Below are positions 14,288 through 20,471 of a stretch of DNA of 21,287 nt, piece after piece. Origin of the DNA: JBHEMK01 sp046262635 (lineage in GTDB: Bacteria > Actinomycetota > Thermoleophilia > Gaiellales > Gaiellaceae); contig JBHEMK010000152.1 in the NCBI GenBank assembly GCA_046262635.1, positions 1-21,287 of the forward strand, read 5' to 3'. Numbering within the stretch: position 1 is the first letter of the stretch; each line of letters begins with the position of its first letter. The position numbers and the translations under genes are program-made. A model generated the notes under the pieces. It ran no database searches. It was not told the origin of the DNA and saw nothing but the letters and a program-made list of their open reading frames with translations.

Positions 14288-16080
14288 CAGTGGTTGCTTC
14301 CGAACATGGGAGAGTGCACTCGCTTGATCGTCTTGCCGCCCCCGAGGTACATGTGGACGCCGCACGGCAGGCACGGGTCGAAGCTCCGTACGGCGCGCAT
14401 GATGTCGACGCCGCGGAAGTTCTCCTGGTCGTTCTCCTCGAAGATCGGCATGTTGCTGACCGCGTCCTCGTAGGGGCCGAGAACGCCGTTCGAATCGGTC
14501 GGGCTCCCGTTCCAGGGCGTCGGCGGGTAGGGGTGGTAGTTGGCGATCTTCTTGTCGCGGATCACGAGATGGTGCGAGAGAACGCCACGCACGGCCTCGT
14601 GGAAGCCGCAGCCGATCGATTCGTCCGGAACCTCGAAGTCGTTGAACGTCTTCGTGTTTCCCTGCCGCACCTCCGCCAGACCCCGCTCGACGAAGCCGAA
14701 CGCCATCGCGGCCGAATACGCGATGAAGTACGCGCGGGCACGGTTCCGCTCAATCGCGTTCGACCACTGCGGGATCCGCCAGGTCAGCGTCGCCTCGCCG
14801 GACGAGGCCGTCTTCGGCAGGTGGATCTGCACCGTGCCGTCTCCTGGCGCCTTGACGTACGGCTCGTCGACGATCCCGGCGAGCGCCGTCGAGTAGAGCC
14901 GGGCGAAGGCTCCGCCGCCGGTATCGAGGGCGAGGTCGTCGCCGGTCCGGTTGTCGTGCCAGCGAGGGCTCATCACCCAGCTGTACTTGCCGTGCTCCAG
15001 GTCGCGCTTCTGCGGCTTGGGGAGTGTCGTCTGGTTCCACGGGTGCCGCCGGTCAACGGGGTTTCCGAGCGGATCCTTCGCGACGAACATCTCCTCGTTC
15101 TGCCAGTCGTCGTAGTAGGAGCTGCCGAGCAGGATCCTGATGCCGAGGTTGATGTCGACGAGGTCGGTCGTGACTAGCTCGCCGTCGATGACGATGCCGG
15201 GAGTCACCTTCATCGCCCGGCCCCAGTCGGTCATGTGCTCGTAGCGGTAGTCGCACTCGATCGGGTCCTGGAACGCCCCCCAGCAGCCGAGCAGGACGCG
15301 CCGCCGGCCCACCTCCTCGTACCCCGGAAGCGCCTCGTAGAAGAAGTCGAACAGGTCGTCGTTCAGGGGGACGGCCTTCTTGATCCAGTCGGTCACCCTG
15401 ACGAGGCGCGACAGATAGTCCGTGAAGACCTGAGGCGTCGCCACGGTGCCGGTGCCGCCGGGATACATCGTCGACGGATGGACGTGCCGGCCCTCCATGA
15501 GGCAGAACATCTCGCGCGCGACCCGGCTCTGCTGGAGCGATTGGACGTAGAGCTCGCCGACGAACGGATTGAAGGCACGCATGATGTCTGCCACCGTTCG
15601 GTAGCCGTGGAGCTCGGAGTGGGGCGCCGCTGTCGTCTCGGCCTGCGCGAGCATCTTCGGGTTGGTGTCCTTGACCATCTGCTCGCAGTAGTCGCCGAAC
15701 ACGAGGTTGTCCTGGAAGATCGCGTGGTCGAAGATGTACTCTGCCGCCTCGCCGAGGTTGAAAATACATTCCGCCAGCGGCGTCATCCTGATCCCGTACG
15801 CCATGTTCTGGGCGTAGATCGAGCAGACGGTGTGGTTGTCGCCGCAGATCCCGCAGATACGGCTCGTAATGAAGCCGGCGTCACGGGGATCCTTGCCCTT
15901 CATGAACACGCTGTAGCCGCGGAACATCGACGAGGTGCTCTTGCACGACGCGACCTCGCGGTTGTCGAAGTCGATCTTCGTGTAGATGCCGAGATTTCCG
16001 ATGATTCGCGTGATCGGGTCCCACGACATGTCGACGAGGTTGCGCTGATCAGGCTGCACCCGCTCTCTCGTGGTGGCCAT
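14287..16080 (-). CDS. [NiFe]-hydrogenase large subunit, group 1h (high affinity)
   Basis: The catalytic subunit (597 aa) that splits H2 at the NiFe(CN)2CO site. The L1 motif is TSRICGICGDNHTVCS (72-87) with nickel ligands Cys76 and Cys79. The L2 motif is DPCLPCGVH (568-576) with Cys570 and Cys573, followed by a 21-residue tail that the maturation protease removes after His576. ICGICGDNH and the tail style are typical of group 1h (former group 5) uptake hydrogenases of actinobacteria, which can oxidise atmospheric H2. ATG 16080 overlaps the small-subunit stop (TGATG) and has GGAGGG upstream. No transmembrane helix is present, and no cytochrome b partner is encoded nearby. The same gene is called hhyL or hucL in other organisms. 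The frame is intact. Confidence 0.96.
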   Translation of the reverse strand: MATTRERVQPDQRNLVDMSWDPITRIIGNLGIYTKIDFDNREVASCKSTSSMFRGYSVFMKGKDPRDAGFITSRICGICGDNHTVCSIYAQNMAYGIRMTPLAECIFNLGEAAEYIFDHAIFQDNLVFGDYCEQMVKDTNPKMLAQAETTAAPHSELHGYRTVADIMRAFNPFVGELYVQSLQQSRVAREMFCLMEGRHVHPSTMYPGGTGTVATPQVFTDYLSRLVRVTDWIKKAVPLNDDLFDFFYEALPGYEEVGRRRVLLGCWGAFQDPIECDYRYEHMTDWGRAMKVTPGIVIDGELVTTDLVDINLGIRILLGSSYYDDWQNEEMFVAKDPLGNPVDRRHPWNQTTLPKPQKRDLEHGKYSWVMSPRWHDNRTGDDLALDTGGGAFARLYSTALAGIVDEPYVKAPGDGTVQIHLPKTASSGEATLTWRIPQWSNAIERNRARAYFIAYSAAMAFGFVERGLAEVRQGNTKTFNDFEVPDESIGCGFHEAVRGVLSHHLVIRDKKIANYHPYPPTPWNGSPTDSNGVLGPYEDAVSNMPIFEENDQENFRGVDIMRAVRSFDPCLPCGVHMYLGGGKTIKRVHSPMFGSNH

Positions 16081-17168
16081 CAGCCCTCCTTCCTGTTGCC
16101 CCAGCGGGGTTCGTAGCCTGTCGTCAGCGCCGGCCCGTTATGCCGCCACTTCGGTTCCTTGTTGGCCGTGAGGTTCGTGAGGCTGCGCATCTTGCGGATC
16201 AACATGCCATAGGGGCCGACGAGTGCGCCGGACACGGTCGCCCCCGGCGGCTCGTCCATGAACGGCATGAACTTGTCGGGAAAACCCGGCATCGTGCAGC
16301 CGATGCAGATACCACCGACGTTCGGGCACCCGCCGATCCCGGACATCCAGCCGCGCTTGGTGACGTTGCAGTTGACGACGGGCCCCCAGCAGCCGATCTT
16401 CACCTGGCACTTCGGCGAGTTGTAGTCGTGCGCGAAGTCGCCCTGCTCGTAATAGCCGGCGCGGTCACATCCCTCGTGCACCGTCTTGCCGAACAGCCAC
16501 TGCGGCCGCAAGTGCTCGTCGAGCGGGATCACCGGCGCGAGCCCCGCCGCCTGGTAGAGCACCCAGGTGAGCGTCTCCATGAAGTTGTCCGGCTGGACCG
16601 GGCAGCCCGGAACGTTCACGATCGGCAGGCCGCCTGCCGAGCGGAAGTCCCAACCGAGGTAGTCCGCGAGCCCCATGCAGCCGGTGGGGTTGCCGGCCAT
16701 CGCGTGGATGCCGCCGTAGGTCGCGCAGGTCCCGCAGGCGACGACCGCCCACGCCTTTTGCGGCAGCCGGTCGAGCCACCAGCTCAGCGTCAGCGGTTCT
16801 CCCGTCGCCCGGTCGTTGCCGAACGAGGTCCAGTAGCCGTCGCCGTTGATCTTCTCGTTCGGGACGGAGCCCTCGAGGACGAAGATGAAGGGCGCCCCGA
16901 GGGTCCCGTCGACCGCCGCGAAGAACGGCTCCAGGAACTCGTCCCCGCCGAGCGTGGGGGAGAGCACCTTGTTGTGCAGGTTGACCTTCGGCAGCCCAGG
17001 AATGTTCCCGAGGAGAACATCCTCGATCGTGGGCTGCATCGCCGCCGTGACCGAGACGCTGTCTCCGTCGCAGCTCATCCCCTCCGAGCACCAGAGGATG
17101 TGGACCTCATCGACCCCGGGTGCAGCCTCGATCTCCCCGTGGCCCGGAAACGCTGTGCTTGCTTCCAC
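16080..17168 (-). CDS. [NiFe]-hydrogenase small subunit, group 1h
   Basis: The Fe-S subunit (362 aa) that carries electrons away from the NiFe site. The N-terminus is hydrophilic with no Tat (RRxFxK) signal, as known for group 1h enzymes. The proximal-cluster motif is GMSCDGDSVSVTAA (30-43): the usual CxxC becomes Cys33-x-x-Asp36, matching the three-Cys/one-Asp ligation described for the Cupriavidus necator actinobacterial-type enzyme. Other cluster ligands lie in ACGTCATYGG, VPGCPVQPDNF, KIGCWGPVVNC, GGCPNVGGICIGC. An extra Cys27 precedes the motif. GTG 17168 follows AGGAGG, which lies in the final codons of hypA, 3 bases from its stop. Called hhyS or hucS elsewhere. No third subunit (HucM-like) is visible in the operon. 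Confidence 0.96.
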   Translation of the reverse strand: MEASTAFPGHGEIEAAPGVDEVHILWCSEGMSCDGDSVSVTAAMQPTIEDVLLGNIPGLPKVNLHNKVLSPTLGGDEFLEPFFAAVDGTLGAPFIFVLEGSVPNEKINGDGYWTSFGNDRATGEPLTLSWWLDRLPQKAWAVVACGTCATYGGIHAMAGNPTGCMGLADYLGWDFRSAGGLPIVNVPGCPVQPDNFMETLTWVLYQAAGLAPVIPLDEHLRPQWLFGKTVHEGCDRAGYYEQGDFAHDYNSPKCQVKIGCWGPVVNCNVTKRGWMSGIGGCPNVGGICIGCTMPGFPDKFMPFMDEPPGATVSGALVGPYGMLIRKMRSLTNLTANKEPKWRHNGPALTTGYEPRWGNRKEG

Positions 17169-17171
17169 CGT

Positions 17172-17531
17172 CTACCTCCTCGCGACCAAGACGGGCGCGT
17201 GTTCGATCTCCAGTGACTCAACCTGACATTCCTCGCCGCCGACGACCTCGACGGCGGAGCTGCCGCAGCGCCCGCAGGCGAGCGGGAATCGTTCGACCTC
17301 GGTCTCGAGCTCGCACGCCCCGCAGGCGACGCGCGCCGGCACGTCCTCGATCTCGAGCAGTGCGCCCTCGACCGGCGTCCCCTCCGCGGTGAGCTCGAAG
17401 GCAAACGCCAGGGCGTCGGGAACGACCTGCCGCAGGCGGCCGATCTTGAGCTCGACCTTGACGACGGTGCCTCCGCGCGCGTTGTCGCAGCAGATCTCGA
17501 CGACGGCGCCGGCGATCGAGAGTTCGTGCAC
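17172..17531 (-). CDS. hypA: Hydrogenase nickel chaperone HypA
   Basis: A 119-aa metallochaperone that works with HypB in nickel insertion. It starts with MHELSIAGAVVEIC, where the N-terminal Met-His-Glu is the nickel site, and carries the zinc site Cys70-x-x-Cys73 (CGAC) and Cys86-x-x-Cys89 (CGRC). GTG 17531 is fixed by the MHE motif. Its likely Shine-Dalgarno GAGGA (17537-17541) lies inside a predicted hairpin (17536-17554) and inside an 18-codon ORF with its own strong ribosome binding site, so its translation may be coupled to that ORF. It ends 3 bases before the small subunit, whose ribosome site AGGAGG lies in the last codons of hypA. Confidence 0.95.
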   Translation of the reverse strand: MHELSIAGAVVEICCDNARGGTVVKVELKIGRLRQVVPDALAFAFELTAEGTPVEGALLEIEDVPARVACGACELETEVERFPLACGRCGSSAVEVVGGEECQVESLEIEHAPVLVARR

Positions 17532-17532
17532 G

Positions 17533-17589
17533 CTAGTCCTCGGTCCGCGAGGACCGCGGCTCTTGCGTTTGTGCCTGGTGCTGCTTCAT
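17533..17589 (-). CDS. 18-codon leader-like mini-ORF before hypA
   Basis: ATG 17589 is preceded by GGAGGAGAGGAG, the strongest ribosome site in the operon, and opens an 18-aa frame (MKQHQAQTQEPRSSRTED) that stops at TAG 17533-17535, one base before the hypA GTG and in a different frame. The peptide is hydrophilic and resembles nothing I know. Because its reading passes through the hairpin that hides the hypA ribosome site, it behaves like a coupling leader: ribosomes on it would open the stem and hand over to hypA. It may instead be a vestigial gene. There is no other coding between hypE and hypA. Confidence 0.45.
   Translation of the reverse strand: MKQHQAQTQEPRSSRTED
17536..17556 (-). promoter_or_regulatory. 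Two mutually exclusive hairpins upstream of hypA
   Basis: On the transcript strand, stem A pairs GTCCTCG (17548-17554) with CGAGGAC (17536-17542) around a 5-base loop and includes GAGGA, the likely hypA ribosome site. Stem B pairs CGGTCC (17551-17556) with GGACCG (17541-17546) around TCGC and leaves most of GAGGA free. The two share bases and cannot form together. This is the layout of a translational switch or attenuator, overlapped by the 18-codon ORF. The pairing is seen directly; the regulation is inference. Confidence 0.4.
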
Positions 17590-17605
17590 CGGCTCCTCTC
17601 CTCCG

Positions 17606-18661
17606 TCAGCAGATCCTTGGCAGTGGGTCGCCCACGAGCATGTCCATCACTCTTCGGCCACCGAAGGCCGTCTCGACCAGCACGAGGCCCGGCGGGTCGG
17701 TCTTGACCTCGCCGATCTCCGCTGCTCCCGCGCAGCCGGGCACCGCGGCCAGTGCGGCGAGAGCCTCGTCGACGCCTTCGGGCGCGACGAAGGCGACGAG
17801 GCGTCCCTCGTTCGCGACGTACATCGGGTCGATCCCGAGGATCTCGCAGGCGCCGGCGACCGCCGGCTGCACCGGGACGGCGGCCTCCCGGATGACGACG
17901 GCGACCCCGGAGGCGCGGGCGAGCTCGTTCACGACCGAGGCGACGCCGCCGCGGGTCGCGTCGCGCAGGCAGCGCAGCCAGGGGCCGGCCGCCTCGAGCA
18001 GCGCGTCCACTGCGGGCCAGAGCGGGCAGGTGTCCGACCCGACCGCCGCGGCGAGCTCGAACTCTCCGCGGGCGAGCATGACGGCGGTCCCATGCTCACC
18101 GATCGATCCGGAGACGAGGATCCGGTCGCCTGGCCGCAGCGCCGAGGGCGAAAGCCGGGCGCGCGGGTCGAACCGGCCGACCCCCGTCGTGCAAACGTAC
18201 ATCGAGTCGCACCGGCCCCGCTCGACCACCTTCGTGTCGCCGGCGACGACGAGCACGTCCGCCGCGGCGGCCGTCTTCGCGATCGCGTCGACCTCCGCCC
18301 GGAGCTCCTCGGCCGCGAGCCCTTCCTCGAGCACGAGCGAGAGCGCCAGAGCGAGCGGCCGCGCACCTGCGACGGCGAGGTCGTTGACGGTGCCGTTGAC
18401 GGCCAGCTCGCCGATCGAGCCGCCCGGGAAGCGGATCGGCTTGACGACGAACGTGTCCGTTGTCAACGCGAGCCCCTCGACGGCGCCCGCGTCGGCGAGC
18501 TCGCTCAACCCAAAGGCGGGGGCAAGCAGCCCCTCGATCAGCGTCTGGGTTGCCTTGCCCCCGGCGCCGTGGGCCATCGTGATGCGCTCGTCGCGGAAGC
18601 GCAGGGGCTTCGAGCGGACGCGCTCGATCATCGCCAGAGCGTGTTCTTCGGCGCTGCTCAC
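17606..18661 (-). CDS. hypE: Hydrogenase cyanide-ligand synthesis protein HypE
   Basis: A 351-aa PurM-like ATP-binding protein that dehydrates the thiocarbamate on its own C-terminal cysteine to thiocyanate, donating CN to iron. Visible are MAHGAGGKATQTLIEGLL, LTTDTFVVKPIRFPGGSIGELAVNGTVNDLAV split over the ATP fold, VVAGDTKVVERG, DATRGGVASVVNELARASG, and the essential C-terminus DPLPRIC ending in the carbamoyl-accepting Cys351. GTG 18661 overlaps the hypD stop (GTGA). The residues before MAHGAGG form a short extension of about 28. It works with HypF, which is divergent at 20472. It is followed by the hypE-hypA gap that holds the mini-ORF and hairpins. Confidence 0.96.
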   Translation of the reverse strand: MSSAEEHALAMIERVRSKPLRFRDERITMAHGAGGKATQTLIEGLLAPAFGLSELADAGAVEGLALTTDTFVVKPIRFPGGSIGELAVNGTVNDLAVAGARPLALALSLVLEEGLAAEELRAEVDAIAKTAAAADVLVVAGDTKVVERGRCDSMYVCTTGVGRFDPRARLSPSALRPGDRILVSGSIGEHGTAVMLARGEFELAAAVGSDTCPLWPAVDALLEAAGPWLRCLRDATRGGVASVVNELARASGVAVVIREAAVPVQPAVAGACEILGIDPMYVANEGRLVAFVAPEGVDEALAALAAVPGCAGAAEIGEVKTDPPGLVLVETAFGGRRVMDMLVGDPLPRIC

Positions 18662-19773
18662 ACGACCTCCCGCTCACGCGCGAAGCGGCCGTAGTTGTAG
18701 TAGGCGGCGCAGGCGCCCTCGGAGGACACCATGCACGTTCCGATCGGCCGCTCCGGTGTGCAGGCGGTGCCGAAGACCTTGCACTCCCACGGCCGGATCA
18801 CGCCCTTCAGAACCTCGCCGCACTGGCACGCCTTCGGATCCGCGACCCGGACACCCGGCACCGCGAACCGGACCTCCGCGTCGAGCTCGGCATACGCCCT
18901 GCTCAGCTTCAGGCCGCTGTGCGAGATGAAGCCGAGCCCGCGCCATTCGAAGTGGGGGCGCAGCTCGAAGACCTCCTCGAGCACGCGCAGCGCCTGAGGG
19001 TTGCCGTCGTAGGGAACGACGCGCTTATACTGGTTCTCGACCTCGCACCGTCCCTCGACGAGCTGGCGCAGGACCATGTGCACCGACTGGAGCAGGTCGA
19101 GCGGCTCGAACCCGGAGACGACGATCGGCTTGCGGTAGTCGGACGGGATGAACTCGAACGGGCGCGCACCGACGACCGTGCAGACGTGGCCGGGGCCGAT
19201 GAACCCGTCGAGCCGCAGGTCCGGGGACTCGAGCAGGGCCCGCAGCGGCGGCACGATTGTCACGTGGTTGCAGAAGCAGGAGAAGTTCTCGATCGCCTCG
19301 GCCTTGGCGCGCATCAGCGTCAGCGCGGTCGACGGCGCCGTGGTCTCGAAACCGACGGCGAAGAAGACCACTTGCCGATGGGGGTTCTCGCGCGCGATCC
19401 GCAACGCGTCGAGCGGCGAGTAAACCATCCGGACGTCCGCCCCCTCGGCCTTCGCCTCGAGGAGCGTTCCCCGACTACCGGGGACGCGCATCATGTCGCC
19501 AAAGCAGGTGAAGACGACGCCCTCCTCGTGCGCCACGGCGATCGCATCGTCCACGCGGCCCATCGGGATCACGCAGACGGGGCAGCCCGGCCCGTGGACG
19601 AGCTCGACGTTCTCGGGCAGCAGATCGTCGACGCCGTACTTGTAGATTGTGTGCGTGTGGCCGCCGCAGACCTCCATCACCTTGTAGTGGCGGCCCGGTT
19701 CGACGGTCGCCAGGACCTCGGTCGCCAACGCACGCCCGAGCTCGGCGTCCCGGAACTCGTCGACGAACCTCAC
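18658..19773 (-). CDS. hypD: Hydrogenase iron-ligand assembly protein HypD
   Basis: A 371-aa Fe-S protein that, with HypC, forms the scaffold on which iron receives CN and CO. It has the CGGH motif at 36-39 (VMEVCGGHTHTIYKYG), GPGCPVC (61-67), VFFAVGFETTAPSTA, FCNHVTIVPPL, PGHVCTVVG and the C-terminal [4Fe-4S] site (CQCGEVLKGVIRPWECKVFG, then GTACTPERPIGTCM). GTG 19773 gives the conserved MRFVDEFRD start and overlaps the stop of the hypC-like gene (GTGA); the longer open frame upstream is noise. The end overlaps hypE (GTGA). Intact and of normal length. Confidence 0.96.
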   Translation of the reverse strand: MRFVDEFRDAELGRALATEVLATVEPGRHYKVMEVCGGHTHTIYKYGVDDLLPENVELVHGPGCPVCVIPMGRVDDAIAVAHEEGVVFTCFGDMMRVPGSRGTLLEAKAEGADVRMVYSPLDALRIARENPHRQVVFFAVGFETTAPSTALTLMRAKAEAIENFSCFCNHVTIVPPLRALLESPDLRLDGFIGPGHVCTVVGARPFEFIPSDYRKPIVVSGFEPLDLLQSVHMVLRQLVEGRCEVENQYKRVVPYDGNPQALRVLEEVFELRPHFEWRGLGFISHSGLKLSRAYAELDAEVRFAVPGVRVADPKACQCGEVLKGVIRPWECKVFGTACTPERPIGTCMVSSEGACAAYYNYGRFAREREVV

Positions 19774-19976
19774 GCGAGCCTTCCGAGCGCCACGCCGGCG
19801 TGGACGAGCAACGACTCGCCGGCCGCGGGTCTCTCCACGAGGTCGATCATCACCTCGACCGGAGCTCCGTCCTCGCCGACGCAGAGGGCGAGCCCGCCGG
19901 GACGCAGATCGAGCACCCGCATCGGGATCCCCTCGTCCGAGCACGTGATGCAGTGCCCGTCGTCGGCGCAGCTCAC
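19770..19976 (-). CDS. HypC-like small protein with N-terminal cysteine motif
   Basis: A 68-aa protein with a HypC/HupF-like core: VEVMIDLVERPAAGESLLVHAGVALGRLA resembles the HypC end (VLIHVGFAM), with His59. Unlike HypC it lacks MCLAIPG and begins MSCADDGHCITCSDEGIPMRVL, placing Cys3, Cys9 and Cys12 (CxxC) near the N-terminus. GTG 19976 overlaps the hypC stop (GTGA) and its stop overlaps hypD (GTGA), so it is coupled to both proteins that handle the iron unit. A second HypC-type chaperone, perhaps adding an iron or zinc site, is the likeliest reading. The exact role is unknown. Confidence 0.8.
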   Translation of the reverse strand: MSCADDGHCITCSDEGIPMRVLDLRPGGLALCVGEDGAPVEVMIDLVERPAAGESLLVHAGVALGRLA

Positions 19977-20251
19977 TCGATCACGCTTGCCTTCAGCTCC
20001 TCGAGCTCCTGGTCAAACGCGTTCCCCATCGCCTGGAGCAGGCCGAGCGTGGCGTGTGCCTCATCCTCGTCGACCTTCGACATCGCAAAACCGACGTGGA
20101 TCAGCACCCAGTCGCCGGGGCACGCACCGACTCCGTCTCCGTCGAGGAGCCCGACGTTGACGTTCCGGACGACTCCGGCGACCTCGACCCGGGCGAGCCG
20201 GTTCGGCGCGTCCACGATCTCGATCACCTGGCCTGGAATCGCCAGACACAT
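19973..20251 (-). CDS. hypC: Hydrogenase assembly chaperone HypC
   Basis: A 92-aa chaperone that binds HypD and then the large-subunit precursor, carrying the Fe(CN)2CO group. It starts MCLAIPGQVIEIV with the essential Cys2 (the Met is removed), and has VEVAGVVRNVNVGLL, GDWVLIHVGFAM (47-58) with His52, then the helical tail. ATG 20251 is fixed by the MCLAIPG motif. It is the first gene of the leftward operon. The 220-bp gap to the divergent hypF gene must hold the operon promoter, but no clear hexamers are seen apart from an AT-rich GATAATC at 20404-20410. Confidence 0.96.
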   Translation of the reverse strand: MCLAIPGQVIEIVDAPNRLARVEVAGVVRNVNVGLLDGDGVGACPGDWVLIHVGFAMSKVDEDEAHATLGLLQAMGNAFDQELEELKASVIE

Positions 20252-20471
20252 CAGCTCGTGACCGCTCCCCAGCCGACCGTGAGGGCCCGCTTCCACCGAT
20301 GCGCCTCCCGGAGCCCGAGCCGACCCATGCCGGGCTGCTGCCCGCGACCGGGCATGCCCAAACGCGTCGAGGCGACACCGCTGCGGCTGCCGTGACTAGG
20401 GCCGATAATCATGCGGTCGAGCCCGAACATCCCCCTCCAGTCTTCTCGGCTGCGGAACCTCGCCGACGATC
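20252..20471. promoter_or_regulatory. Divergent hypC/hypF intergenic region with palindrome
   Basis: This 220-bp gap must carry promoters for the long leftward operon and for hypF. It contains the perfect 10-bp palindrome GGGCATGCCC (20350-20359). A CATGCC at 20326-20331 pairs with GGCATG at 20351-20356, giving an imperfect dyad of about 31 bp that could be an operator. GATAATC at 20404-20410 is the only AT-rich spot and could serve as a -10 element on either strand (GATAAT rightward, GATTAT leftward), but no matching -35 is evident. A 58-codon + frame (20299-20475) here looks like chance coding. Confidence 0.35.

Noticed and set aside
13759..15177. 472-codon + frame opposite the large subunit and NifU-like genes
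   Set aside because: Shadow of the strongly supported minus-strand genes; no domain is visible.
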